A stretch of 64,000 nucleotides of DNA. Source: Limnohabitans sp. Jir72. Lineage in GTDB: Bacteria > Pseudomonadota > Gammaproteobacteria > Burkholderiales > Burkholderiaceae_C. The notes beneath the pieces are model-generated. The model saw only the letters and a program-made list of their open reading frames with translations, did no database searches and was not told the DNA's origin. Location of the stretch: NCBI RefSeq assembly GCF_003063575.1, contig NZ_NESC01000002.1, positions 62,001 to 126,000 on the forward strand, written 5' to 3'. Position numbers and translations under genes: made by a program. This document shows positions 8,322 through 16,965 of this stretch, piece after piece (position 1 is the first letter of the stretch; each line of letters starts with the position of its first letter).

Positions 8322-8731
8322 AATGTCATATCTGCTCCAGACAAGCAAAAGGTTACGGCTACTTCAATCCGAGGCTCAAACGATCCGACCCGATGCGGTA
8401 CAGCCATCGTTGGGTGTTTTGCAGTCGTCGGTGCCAAGAGGCCTTTTCAAAAGCCATGAAAAAACTCACCGACTGCACGGAGGCCGTTGTGATTGATCCA
8501 TCTGAAATGGAAACCGAGTCCATGCACTCAGCGCTCCTCCCATTGGGGGAATTCGTGAGTTCCATTGGGATGGAGCGACCTTTCTCTCAATACAGCAAAG
8601 CTGAAGTTCTTCGCCTGATTGAGGTTGTCATCGATGCCTATCAAGCCTCGATGCTCGCCAAACACGAGGAACAAGCTGAACGCGAACGCATTTATTTCGA
8701 GCGTCTTGCCGAGCGCCAATCTCGTCAATGA
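8318..8731 (+). CDS. DUF6511-like zinc-finger phage protein
   Basis: 137 residues; ATG overlaps the helicase stop. An N-terminal zinc finger is formed by C3-C6 (MKCHIC) and a later FCSRRCQEAF pair. The middle LGEFVSSIGMERPFSQYSK region matches my memory of the DUF6511 phage family; the end is a charged helix. Function is not established. Zinc and operon position suggest a DNA-associated early protein. Confidence 0.65.
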   Translation: MKCHICSRQAKGYGYFNPRLKRSDPMRYSHRWVFCSRRCQEAFSKAMKKLTDCTEAVVIDPSEMETESMHSALLPLGEFVSSIGMERPFSQYSKAEVLRLIEVVIDAYQASMLAKHEEQAERERIYFERLAERQSRQ

Positions 8732-8759
8732 CACCTACAAGTCACAGGAACAAGAACAA

Positions 8760-9542
8760 ATGATTGACCTAAACCACCAACCAAAATTTCATGAACGAGT
8801 TAGCGCACTACTTGATGCGTCAATTCAGCGTGAGCGAGGCAAACAGCCCAAGCGCTCCTATCTCGGCGCATCTCGTCTTGGGGTTTCCTGCGAGAGAGCA
8901 CTTCAATTCGAGTTCACCAACACGCCGAAGGATGAGGATGGAGATTTTCCTGGCCGGATCTTGCGCGTCTTTGATGTTGGGCACGCCCTTGAGGACCTTG
9001 TCATTAATTGGCTGAGAGCAGCTGGATTTGATCTGTACACCCAAAAACAAGACGGGCATCAATTTGGTTTTTCTGTCGCTGGCGGAAAGATCAAAGGTCA
9101 CGTCGACGGGATTCTTGCCGGAGCCCCCACAGAGCTTGATCTGACATTCCCCATGCTTTGGGAGTGCAAGACGATGAACGACAAGAACTGGAAGGAAACC
9201 GCCAAAAAAGGTGTCGAGGCATCTAAACCAATTTATGCAGCGCAAATGGCCATCTATCAAGCCTACATGGAGCCAAGCGTGCCCGGAATTTCCTCCAATC
9301 CGGCCTTGTTCACTGCCGTTAACAAAGACACCCAAGAGGTTTGGTGTGAGCTTGTTCCCTTCAATGCCGCCTTGGCTCAGCGTATGTCAGACCGGGCTGT
9401 AAAAGTGCTTCAGGCAACCACTGTGGGCGAACTACTTCCACGCATCGCAAGCCAACAAACCTTTTATGAGTGCAGGTCTTGCTCGTGGAGCAACCGCTGC
9501 TGGAGCGGTCCACAGGAAATTTCGATGGGAGTGCCTCAATGA
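8760..9542 (+). CDS. PD-(D/E)XK nuclease, Cas4/RecB-like
   Basis: 260 residues from the ATG at 8760 (AGGAAC upstream); an in-frame upstream extension would run back into the previous gene. The nuclease core shows GHVDGIL (the Asp) and MLWECKTM (E-x-K), and the C-terminus carries a Cys cluster C-R-S-C followed by a later Cys, like the Fe-S cluster end of Cas4/AddB-type nucleases. It probably resects DNA ends to supply the ssDNA used by the Sak4-like system. It overlaps the next gene (ATGA). Confidence 0.75.
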   Translation: MIDLNHQPKFHERVSALLDASIQRERGKQPKRSYLGASRLGVSCERALQFEFTNTPKDEDGDFPGRILRVFDVGHALEDLVINWLRAAGFDLYTQKQDGHQFGFSVAGGKIKGHVDGILAGAPTELDLTFPMLWECKTMNDKNWKETAKKGVEASKPIYAAQMAIYQAYMEPSVPGISSNPALFTAVNKDTQEVWCELVPFNAALAQRMSDRAVKVLQATTVGELLPRIASQQTFYECRSCSWSNRCWSGPQEISMGVPQ

Positions 9543-9883
9543 CAGGCAGTGCAAATAAAGCATCCACTCCCAAGAAGGCTTGCACTCTCGCTCGCGCCAA
9601 GCCACTGATCTCTGCCTCACTGGTCGAAAGACTGCTGATGCGTCACGTTGAATTTGTTTCGCCCGAGACGCGATTGATCGTTGCCGTGATTAAGCAAGGC
9701 TTCATTGATCTGAACGCGCCGTCTGAACATTTGCGGCGAGAAGCATGCAAGTTTTTCAAAGATGACCGACTAAGCCTCTGGTCTGAGCGCGTCGGTATTT
9801 CTGCGGATTTCGTGCGTGAAATTGCCATCAAAGGAGGTTTTTTGCCCGTCGACTTCAGAGGGTTGGGAGGTGCACATGCTTGA
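9539..9883 (+). CDS. Hypothetical early phage protein
   Basis: 114 residues from the ATG at 9539, overlapping the nuclease stop; it ends inside the start of the primase gene. The middle resembles a small helical DNA-associated domain (LRREACKFFKDDRLSLW), which is reminiscent of a helix-turn-helix. No family assigned. Confidence 0.6.
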   Translation: MTGSANKASTPKKACTLARAKPLISASLVERLLMRHVEFVSPETRLIVAVIKQGFIDLNAPSEHLRREACKFFKDDRLSLWSERVGISADFVREIAIKGGFLPVDFRGLGGAHA

Positions 9884-12188
9884 TTTCAATGACGATGAAG
9901 CTCGCGCATCCTCAATTCCTCATGACTCAGATCGGGACACCATTCGCCATGAGCTAGTTACACGCATCGAGTCTGTTCTGTTCTCGATCATGCCTGCTGG
10001 CAAAGTAGTCCATGGGAAGTTCGTGGTTGGGGATATCTTGGGGAGTCCTGGTCGAAGTCTGGAGGTCGAACTTGATGGCGATCGTGCAGGTCTTTGGATC
10101 GATAGAGCTACTGGCCACGGCGGTGATGTCTTTGATCTGATTGCGGCGCACACGGGCCTATCTTCACAAGTTGACTTTGCTGAAGTACTCAATGCGTCTC
10201 GAGAGCTCCTTGGTCGACCATTGATTCAACGACCTGCCCGAAAGAAGTCCAACGTATTGATTGATGACCTTGGACCTGCAACGGCAAAGTGGGATTACTT
10301 TTCTGCAGACGGCACACTCATCGCTTGCGTCTACCGATATGACCCTGAGCCTGGTCGGAAGGAATTCAGGCCTTGGGACGCAAAGCGCAGAAAGCTAGCG
10401 CCTCCTGATCCTCGCCCATTATTCAATCAGCCAGGGATTGCAAATGCAGACACCGTTGTCCTGGTTGAAGGAGAAAAGTGCGCTCAAACACTGATCGACT
10501 TGGGCGTGTGCGCCACTACGGCCATGCATGGTGCAAACGCGCCTGTGAACAAAACGGACTGGACTCCTTTGACCGGAAAGCGCGTATTAATCTGGCCGGA
10601 TCGGGACAAACCAGGCTGGGAATATGCAATGCATGCCTCCGAGGCTGTGATGGCTGCGGGTGCAGCGACTTGTGCCGTACTTATCCCACCGACGCAACCC
10701 ACTCCTGAGCATCCTCAGGGAGAGCCTGATGGATGGGATGCTGCAGACGCGCTCGCTGACGGTTTTGACATTCATGAGTTTCTTTCGCATGGAGAGCGGT
10801 TGCAGCTCCAAGCTGCGGTCGCTGACGTCGAACCAGTCGTTGAGGAAATCACTGACCAGTCGGTTTGGGCCACTGAAGATGCTTTGGCACTGACTTTCTC
10901 GACCCGCTACGGTCAGGATTGGCGCTACGTCGCGACCTGGGGCAAGTGGGTCTTCTGGACTGGCAAACGCTGGCAAGTTGAGGAAACACTGGCTGCAAAC
11001 CATCTGATGCGACAGATTTGCCGAGAGGCAGCTCTGAAAGCCGACTCCCATAGACTGTCGGCCCGATTGGCAAGTAGCGGAACTGTTGCGGGACTGGAGC
11101 GACTCGCTCGCTCGGATCGCCGACACGCCTCGACTGCAGAAGAGTGGGATGCAGATATTTGGCTGCTCAACACCCCTGAGGGTGTCGTGAATCTGAAGTC
11201 TGGACACAAACGCCCTCATGACCGCTTAGATCGAATGACCAAGATCACGACGGCCAGCCCATCTGGAGATTGTCCGGTTTGGAAGCAATTCCTCAACGAG
11301 GTGACTGGTGGTAACAAAGAGTTGCAGGCTTACCTCCAAAGAATGGCCGGGTACGCCCTTACTGGATCAACCCAAGAGCATGCAATTTTCTTCCTGTATG
11401 GGACTGGGGCAAATGGAAAGTCAGTCTTTACCAACACCCTGGCCACGATCATGGGGGACTACGCTGCCAACGCACCCATGGACACGTTCATGGAGAGTCG
11501 CACAGATCGTCATCCAACAGACATGGCTGGCCTTAGGGGAGCTAGGTATGTGTCTGCAGGTGAAACGGAGCAAGGTCGGCGATGGGCCGAGTCAAAAATC
11601 AAAAGCCTCACTGGGGGCGACAAGATTTCGGCTCGATTCATGCGTAAGGACTTCTTCGAATTCTTCCCGCAATTCAAGCTCTTTTGCGCAGGCAATCACA
11701 AACCAGCAATTCGCAACATCGATGAGGCGATGAAACGTAGGCTGCATTTGATTCCTTTCACGGTAACGATCCCTCCCGAAAGGCGTGACAAGAACTTGCA
11801 GCAAAAGCTCCTGGCCGAGCGCGATGGAATCATGGCATGGGCACTTCAGGGATGTCTGGACTGGCAACGACTTGGAAAGCTTGAGCCACCCAAGGATGTT
11901 CTGGATGCCACAGACGAGTACTTCGAAGAAGAAGACTCGATCGGCGAATTCCTGGATGAGGAATGCACCCTCTCTGCAACTTCACGCGAAACGATTTCGG
12001 CGATTTACATCCGATGGCGGGAGCGAGCTGAAAGACGCGGGGAGTACTACGGGACAAGTCGCTGGCTTTCTCAACAGCTTATCAACAGAGGCTTTTCGCG
12101 GACCCGCCTGAGCGGAGGAACAAAAGCACTCATGGGTTTGTCGCTCAAGCCCAAAGAGATGGGCTACATGCCCTATCGAGATGACTGA
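9876..12188 (+). CDS. TOPRIM / SF3 primase-helicase (D5-like)
   Basis: 770 residues from the ATG at 9876, preceded by GGGAGGTG. The N-terminal half holds a primase-associated region and TOPRIM motifs VEGEK (197-201) and WPDRD (240-244). After a D5_N-type linker, the SF3 helicase core begins with Walker A GTGANGKS (509-516), with downstream SF3 signatures (GLRGARYVSAGE, then LFCAGNHKP). P4/D5-type proteins both prime and unwind at the phage origin as hexamers. The gap that follows holds a structured repeat that could be the origin. Confidence 0.92.
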   Translation: MLDFNDDEARASSIPHDSDRDTIRHELVTRIESVLFSIMPAGKVVHGKFVVGDILGSPGRSLEVELDGDRAGLWIDRATGHGGDVFDLIAAHTGLSSQVDFAEVLNASRELLGRPLIQRPARKKSNVLIDDLGPATAKWDYFSADGTLIACVYRYDPEPGRKEFRPWDAKRRKLAPPDPRPLFNQPGIANADTVVLVEGEKCAQTLIDLGVCATTAMHGANAPVNKTDWTPLTGKRVLIWPDRDKPGWEYAMHASEAVMAAGAATCAVLIPPTQPTPEHPQGEPDGWDAADALADGFDIHEFLSHGERLQLQAAVADVEPVVEEITDQSVWATEDALALTFSTRYGQDWRYVATWGKWVFWTGKRWQVEETLAANHLMRQICREAALKADSHRLSARLASSGTVAGLERLARSDRRHASTAEEWDADIWLLNTPEGVVNLKSGHKRPHDRLDRMTKITTASPSGDCPVWKQFLNEVTGGNKELQAYLQRMAGYALTGSTQEHAIFFLYGTGANGKSVFTNTLATIMGDYAANAPMDTFMESRTDRHPTDMAGLRGARYVSAGETEQGRRWAESKIKSLTGGDKISARFMRKDFFEFFPQFKLFCAGNHKPAIRNIDEAMKRRLHLIPFTVTIPPERRDKNLQQKLLAERDGIMAWALQGCLDWQRLGKLEPPKDVLDATDEYFEEEDSIGEFLDEECTLSATSRETISAIYIRWRERAERRGEYYGTSRWLSQQLINRGFSRTRLSGGTKALMGLSLKPKEMGYMPYRDD

Positions 12189-12196
12189 CAAGGTCT

Positions 12197-12288
12197 GTGA
12201 CCGAAAGTGACCCTTCCTTCTAAATCTCTCTATACGTGCGCGTGCGCACACGTGAGCAGTTATTGGAAATCAGGTCACTTTTGGTCAC
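12197..12288. repeat. Inverted repeat with paired hexamers, candidate origin or control site
   Basis: GTGACCGAAAGTGACC (12197-12212) and GGTCACTTTTGGTCAC (12273-12288) are inverted copies matching at 15 of 16 positions. Each arm holds two hexamers GTGACC spaced exactly 10 bp (one helical turn). Between them lies the palindrome GTGCGC-GT-GCGCAC (12236-12249). It occupies the only sizeable gap between the primase-helicase and RuvC-like genes. Confidence 0.6.
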
Positions 12289-12305
12289 TCATAAAAGAAA
12301 TGGAG

Positions 12306-12797
12306 ATGAAAGTGTCAATTAATCATGTATTCGCGCTCGATCTGGGCACACAAACAGGTTGGGCTTTGATTGGAGCTAATGGCTCAATCACAAGCGGAAC
12401 CCAGTCGTTCAAGCCTCAACGCTTTGAGGGAGGTGGCATGCGCTTCCTGCGGTTCAAGCGCTGGCTCACTGAAATGAAGCAATGCACCCCCTTGATCGAG
12501 TTGGTTGTTTTCGAGGAAGTCCGTAGACATGCAGGGGTGGATGCTGCGCATGCATACGGTGGCTTCATGGGCCAACTAACCGCCTGGTGTGAGCATCACC
12601 AAATTCCGTATCAAGGCATTCCAGTTGGAACGATCAAGAAGCACGCTACTGGTCGTGGCAATGCGAGCAAAGAGGAAATGATCGATGCAATTCGATCCAA
12701 GGGGCATCACCCGACTGACGACAACGAGGCTGATGCCATTGCACTGGCATATCTGGCACGTGAGTTGAACGGATCTACGAAGGAGATCGCACAATGA
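12306..12797 (+). CDS. RuvC-like Holliday junction resolvase
   Basis: 163 residues from the ATG at 12306 (GGAG just upstream). RNase H-fold features: first Asp in FALDLGTQTGW (Asp12), a Glu in VVFEEVRRH, and the terminal acidic pair in DDNEADAIAL. Phage members of this group cut four-way junctions during recombination or before packaging. An ATG 6 bp upstream is also possible. The stop overlaps the next ATG. Confidence 0.85.
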   Translation: MKVSINHVFALDLGTQTGWALIGANGSITSGTQSFKPQRFEGGGMRFLRFKRWLTEMKQCTPLIELVVFEEVRRHAGVDAAHAYGGFMGQLTAWCEHHQIPYQGIPVGTIKKHATGRGNASKEEMIDAIRSKGHHPTDDNEADAIALAYLARELNGSTKEIAQ

Positions 12798-12994
12798 AAA
12801 TCCCGAACCGCCCCTATCAATGCCCATTGGGCAAGGCTCAGCCAATACCAGTCAACCTTGATGCGATAAAGAAAACTGGATGGCAGGAGCAACATATCTT
12901 GGTTGTTTCAGATCAGGATGAGCGTCTTGATTTCATTGAGCGGGAGTTGATTCGCCGAATCGGCAATCGGCTGTACGGAACAGGGAGGATCTGA
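12794..12994 (+). CDS. Small hypothetical protein
   Basis: 66 residues; ATGA overlap with the resolvase stop and 1 bp before the next gene. A short mixed protein with a Lys-rich start and an acidic middle. No family recognised; retained because of tight packing. Confidence 0.5.
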   Translation: MKIPNRPYQCPLGKAQPIPVNLDAIKKTGWQEQHILVVSDQDERLDFIERELIRRIGNRLYGTGRI

Positions 12995-12995
12995 G

Positions 12996-13391
12996 ATGGG
13001 GATTCCTCAAAAAACCTGGACCATTGATGACGTGGATAGTGAGCTTCGTCAGGCTGCACTCACAGCCCATCGACTGCCTCCAGTCAGGGTTGCTGGATAC
13101 GTGGGCCGCTGGCCTGTAATCATCAGGACAGATGCAGAACCTGCAACCGCAGATGATCGAAAAGAATTTCGTATTCCACCATCTCCAAAAGATGTAGACC
13201 AGATGCTTGAAGCAATGAGGTGGATGCACTGGTTGGAAGTCGAGCAGCGCCACCTTCTTTGGATGAGGGCAGAGAGGCATCGTTGGTCTGAAATTGCGAA
13301 GCGCTTTGCTTGCTGTTCAAGAACTGCGCAGAGGCGGTGTGATGCAGCAATGCATTTGATTTCTCTCTACCTGAACAAGGAGAAAAAGTGA
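12996..13391 (+). CDS. DUF6362-like helix-turn-helix protein, possible late regulator
   Basis: 131 residues. The C-terminal part (about 88-125) has a clear HTH: RHRWSEIAKRFACCSRTAQRR. The N-terminus (WTIDDVDSEL, then RPPVRV-like) resembles DUF6362, a family common at the end of the early operon of related phages. Position, last early gene before the late and methylase modules, suggests a role like an antiterminator or late activator; this is inference. Confidence 0.65.
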   Translation: MGIPQKTWTIDDVDSELRQAALTAHRLPPVRVAGYVGRWPVIIRTDAEPATADDRKEFRIPPSPKDVDQMLEAMRWMHWLEVEQRHLLWMRAERHRWSEIAKRFACCSRTAQRRCDAAMHLISLYLNKEKK

Positions 13392-13523
13392 AATAGACGG
13401 GCCTCGAATATGAATGTCGGGGCCTGTCGGTTCATAGCAATGCAGCCCCTTCCGAAGGGTGTCGCATTTGGTCCGGAAATCATCTACATTCTGGATACGG
13501 TCAGCAAGACCACGCGCTTTTGA

Positions 13524-13543
13524 TTCCCGAAACGACTCGGGAA
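13524..13543. other. Hairpin upstream of methylase gene
   Basis: TTCCCGA (13524-13530) and TCGGGAA (13537-13543) form a perfect 7-bp stem with a six-base loop. No T-tract follows, so it is not a typical terminator. It lies 30 bp before the methylase start and could be an operator or an mRNA structure that limits its translation. Confidence 0.4.
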
Positions 13544-13572
13544 CTCCTCTCCAAACTTCCCCCCAATTTCCT

Positions 13573-14850
13573 ATGAAACCCGAGATCCAAATGGTCCCGG
13601 TGGATTCGCTCATCCCGTATGCGCGAAACGCCCGCACCCACAGCGAAGAACAAATCGCCCAGATAGCTGCCAGCATTCGTGAATTCGGTTGGACCAATCC
13701 GATCCTGACCGATGGCGACAAAGGCGTGATCGCTGGCCACGGTCGTTTGGCTGCAGCTCGAAAGCTTGAGCTCACAGAAGTGCCTGTCATTGAGTTGGGA
13801 CATCTGAGCCCCGAACAGAAGAAGGCCTACATCCTGGCCGACAACCGTATTGCGCTGAACTCGGGTTGGGATGAGGAACTGCTCAAGCTCGAATTGCAAG
13901 AGCTCCAAGGCGCGGACTTTGATCTTGACTTGCTCGGTTTTGGTGATGATGAGATTGAGCGATTGCTCAATGGCGATGAGGCAGGCGGTGGTTTGACTGA
14001 GGATGATGCAATCCCAGAAGCACCAGCAGATCCAGTATCCAGACCTGGGGACTTGTGGATTCTCGGCAACCACCGCCTACTATGTGGCGACTCAACTGTC
14101 CTGTCAGATGTGGAACGCCTCATGGATGGCCAGCTGGCTGACATGGCATTCACCGATCCGCCCTATAACGTGGACTACGGTAACAGTGCCAAAGACAAGA
14201 TGCGAGGCAAAGACCGCCGTATCCTGAACGATGCTCTTGGCGACGGCTTCTACCAGTTTCTATACGATGCTTGTCTGAACCTTTTGGTCGTAACAAAGGG
14301 GGCTTGCTACGTCGCCATGAGCTCTTCGGAGTTGCACACGCTGCAAAAGGCGTGGCTTGATGCAGGTGGTAAATGGTCGACCTTCATCATTTGGTCCAAG
14401 AACACGTTCACCCTGGGTCGGGCCGACTACCAGCGCCAGTACGAACCGATCCTGTACGGCTGGAAGCAGGGCGCAGACCACTTCTGGTGTGGTGACCGCG
14501 ATCAGTCTGACATCTGGAACTACAACAAGCCCAGGGTCAACGACCTGCACCCGACCATGAAACCGGTCGAGCTGGTCGAGCGGGCCATCAAGAATTCGTC
14601 CAAGAGCCGGGACATCGTGCTGGACCTCTTCGGTGGCTCGGGCACCACGCTGATCGCTTGTGAGAAAAATAATCGTCAGGCACGTCTGATTGAACTCGAT
14701 CCCAAATTTGTGGATGTGATCGTCAAGCGCTGGGAGGAGTACACCGGCCAGAAGGCTGTGCGTGAGGGCGATGGCGTGAAGTTTGCCGAGCTGACGACTA
14801 GTGCTGGTGATGCACCGGTCCAAAAGGTCCCTGCGGCGCAGGTGGCCTGA
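13573..14850 (+). CDS. ParB-domain / DNA methyltransferase fusion
   Basis: 425 residues from the ATG at 13573. Residues 5-95 are a ParB-type nuclease-like domain (GHGRLAAA at 55-62). The methylase half carries DPPY (195-198) and later LDLFGGSGTT, the order of a beta-class amino-methyltransferase (m6A or m4C). Such fusions are common in phages and are thought to modify phage DNA against host restriction. It is flanked by a leftward block of small genes, so this region is an accessory module placed between early and late genes. Confidence 0.9.
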   Translation: MKPEIQMVPVDSLIPYARNARTHSEEQIAQIAASIREFGWTNPILTDGDKGVIAGHGRLAAARKLELTEVPVIELGHLSPEQKKAYILADNRIALNSGWDEELLKLELQELQGADFDLDLLGFGDDEIERLLNGDEAGGGLTEDDAIPEAPADPVSRPGDLWILGNHRLLCGDSTVLSDVERLMDGQLADMAFTDPPYNVDYGNSAKDKMRGKDRRILNDALGDGFYQFLYDACLNLLVVTKGACYVAMSSSELHTLQKAWLDAGGKWSTFIIWSKNTFTLGRADYQRQYEPILYGWKQGADHFWCGDRDQSDIWNYNKPRVNDLHPTMKPVELVERAIKNSSKSRDIVLDLFGGSGTTLIACEKNNRQARLIELDPKFVDVIVKRWEEYTGQKAVREGDGVKFAELTTSAGDAPVQKVPAAQVA

Positions 14851-14852
14851 TC

Positions 14853-15053
14853 TCAGTTGCCTGGGAAATTTGGGTACAGGTCGCCGCTGGTGATGTCGGC
14901 GTTGTAGGTGACCTTGTCAAACTCGCCGCGCTCATCGGCCAGGTACACGCCGCCCACTGACTGAATGGCCACTCCGTATTTGCGGGTCAGGGCGGTCAGT
15001 TCGGTGATGAATTGGTCGTAGTTGTTTTCGGTCTGGGTGGTGGTGGCTGCCAT
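14853..15053 (-). CDS. Small hypothetical protein
   Basis: 66 residues on the reverse strand; AAGGAG lies 6 nt before the ATG. It converges on the methylase gene with only 2 bp between stops. Thr/Asn-rich start, then a helical part. It is the last gene of the leftward block. Not recognised. Confidence 0.55.
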   Translation of the reverse strand: MAATTTQTENNYDQFITELTALTRKYGVAIQSVGGVYLADERGEFDKVTYNADITSGDLYPNFPGN

Positions 15054-15152
15054 TTTGGTCTCCTTGATGCGATGGCTCTATGAACGCTCTACTTCGATCA
15101 GAAGTAAAGCGATTCATTCAATCTTTTCGATCAGTTGCCTCTTCGCGACTGA

Positions 15153-15512
15153 TCAGCCCAGACGCGCGAGGTAGCGAACGCTGTCTCCTCCGGACGGATC
15201 GATGAACAAGTAGGGTCGACCGGGTGCGCGCACCATCACGCACAACTTGCCATCCCAGTAATCGCCTCCCTTGCCTTTGAGCCAATCGCGAGACTTTCCA
15301 AGGTTCAATTTGAAGCCATCGAATTCTTCGGGGTCCATCTCCCGGATCTCGGTCACGTAGACCGCCTCGACGCCGCAAGCGGCAATGTCCGATATGTCCG
15401 TAGGCTTGCGGCCAAAGGGCAGCGGGATGCTGAGCTTTTGCACCTGCATTTCGCGGCCATCGAAGTTGATGGTTGTGGGTTTGGATTCAATGGTGATGCT
15501 GATGGGGTTCAT
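15153..15512 (-). CDS. Hypothetical protein of leftward small-gene block
   Basis: 119 residues from the ATG at 15512, 7 bp after the DUF3489 stop; an upstream ATG would overlap that gene heavily. Beta-rich, with no membrane segment. Conserved-looking GKGGDYWDGKLCVMV core; no family that I can name. Co-transcribed with the DUF3489 and DUF6900-like genes. Confidence 0.6.
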   Translation of the reverse strand: MNPISITIESKPTTINFDGREMQVQKLSIPLPFGRKPTDISDIAACGVEAVYVTEIREMDPEEFDGFKLNLGKSRDWLKGKGGDYWDGKLCVMVRAPGRPYLFIDPSGGDSVRYLARLG

Positions 15513-15519
15513 GAGGTGC

Positions 15520-15972
15520 TCAAACGGTTGTGGTGGTGATGCGGTACTTACGTTCCTGACCATTGGTCTTGTCTGACACGATGTTCAAGCCCAGCTTCTT
15601 CTTCAATGCTCCGGCCATGGCACCACGGACTGTGTGCTGCTGCCAGCCGGTGGCCTGAACCATCTCGGAAAGGCTGGCCCCGTCGGGTCGCTTGAGCACC
15701 TCGATCAGGGTGGCCTGTTTGGTGCCCTCGCGTTGCTTGGGGTGTTTCTCTGGCGCGCTTCCGATCGCTTCAAGACCTGCCGGTGTGATCGCCAACTGCA
15801 TGCTGCCTTCGGGGGCTTTTTCGTATCTCACAACCAGTCCTGCATTGCCCAGTGCGGTGAGCACCTTGATGAGTGCGCCGCCCTTGAGGTTGGCTGGAAA
15901 GTCGGTCAACAGTTTTTGAGGATGCTTGGCCGCTGCTTCGAGCAGGCTGCGCTGGGTGTCCGTCAGTTTCAT
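15520..15972 (-). CDS. DUF3489 family protein
   Basis: 150 residues; ATGA overlap with the upstream gene. The C-terminal half is typical of DUF3489: TKQATLIEVLKRPDGASLSE followed by a second helix and MVQATGWQQHTVRGAMAGAL, a winged-helix arrangement. Members are frequent in proteobacterial prophages and mobile islands; a regulatory DNA-binding role is likely but unproven. Confidence 0.8.
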   Translation of the reverse strand: MKLTDTQRSLLEAAAKHPQKLLTDFPANLKGGALIKVLTALGNAGLVVRYEKAPEGSMQLAITPAGLEAIGSAPEKHPKQREGTKQATLIEVLKRPDGASLSEMVQATGWQQHTVRGAMAGALKKKLGLNIVSDKTNGQERKYRITTTTV

Positions 15973-16172
15973 TTTTTGCCTTTCGATGTTGTTGATGTGT
16001 TTTGTGCTGCTGCGATCCCTGCGGCATAGGCGGCTTCAAGTGCGCTCTTGACCGCCCAGACCGAGACGTCATGAAAGTCCAGCCGATCGCGGTGCTGGGT
16101 TTCCAGCGTTTCTATGAACAAGTGATCAAGCGCAATCTTCTCGATGACTTTTTGCTTGTCGGGTTGCTTCAT
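15969..16172 (-). CDS. DUF6900-like small protein
   Basis: 67 residues from the ATG at 16172, which has GAGGAA 7 nt upstream; a GTG at 16187 overlapping the previous stop is an alternative. The LDFHDVSVWAVKSALEAAY segment fits DUF6900 as I remember it. Function unknown; Lys-rich tail. Confidence 0.65.
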   Translation of the reverse strand: MKQPDKQKVIEKIALDHLFIETLETQHRDRLDFHDVSVWAVKSALEAAYAAGIAAAQNTSTTSKGKK

Positions 16173-16183
16173 GGCTTGTTTCC

Positions 16184-16381
16184 TCACGCGTTGTAAATCT
16201 GATTGGCCTTGTCAAAGCCAACCCACTGGCCTTGCTTGTCCAGCCCTCGGTTAGCGAGTTCCTTGCGAGCCAGGTCGTTGAGGTCAAGCTCGCCGTTTGC
16301 GACGGCGACCAAGACCTTGTTCAAGGCGATCTGGATAAATCCAAGCTCGTCGACGGTGAAGGTGGTTGCTTCGGTAATCAC
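16184..16381 (-). CDS. Small hypothetical protein, first gene of leftward block
   Basis: 65 residues from a GTG at 16381 with AGGAGA upstream. The sequence is acidic and leucine-rich; no known family. It is likely the promoter-proximal gene of the five-gene leftward block, so the promoter should lie in 16382-16486. Confidence 0.55.
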   Translation of the reverse strand: MITEATTFTVDELGFIQIALNKVLVAVANGELDLNDLARKELANRGLDKQGQWVGFDKANQIYNA

Positions 16382-16486
16382 TGAAATCTCCTGTGTGCGT
16401 TGCGATGTAGAGCATTGACGCTCTGATTTGGAGTGAAGCCAAGTCATTAAGCGAGGCTGTCTCAAATACCTTGAAAGAAGCTGGAA

Positions 16487-16861
16487 TTGCCAAGAAGCGC
16501 ACCAACACCTTGCAGATATCCGGGATGTATGGCTGTCTTGGATAAACCCGGGTTCTGCGATTCACACCGCTCAGTTACTCACCGTGAATACGGTCGGGCA
16601 AGACGTAGTTTTGATACCGAGCTGGGCTTTTACCAATCGAAGAGTTGGCGGCTCCTGCGCGCGGGTTTCCTTCGGATGCACCCCTTGTGTGAGGGTTGCG
16701 CCAAATTAGGAAACGAAACACCAGCGGTCGTGGCTGATCACATTCAGCCAATCAAGGATGGCGGGGGACGCTTCGACCCAAGCAATCTGCAGGCGCTGTG
16801 CGTCTCCTGTCACAACCGAAAGACAGCGCAAGAGACTGCCCGACGCCACCCTAGGGGGTAG
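16487..16861 (+). CDS. HNH endonuclease
   Basis: 124 residues. I place the start at the TTG at 16487 because related proteins begin with a short PRxxPxPCRxPGC segment, present here. Core motifs: CEGC, then ADHIQPIKDGG (HNH His) and LQALCVSCHNRKT. HNH proteins next to HK97-type terminases stimulate DNA cleavage at packaging. It lies 105 bp before the small terminase gene, the usual place. Confidence 0.85.
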   Translation: MPRSAPTPCRYPGCMAVLDKPGFCDSHRSVTHREYGRARRSFDTELGFYQSKSWRLLRAGFLRMHPLCEGCAKLGNETPAVVADHIQPIKDGGGRFDPSNLQALCVSCHNRKTAQETARRHPRG

Positions 16862-16965
16862 GGGGTCTAAATCTCTAGGGATAGCGGCCAAAGATGCGCG
16901 CGCCAGCTCAAATTTTTGCGCGTGCAAATTGAACTAGGGGGGGGCTCCCCCGGAGATGGATATTT

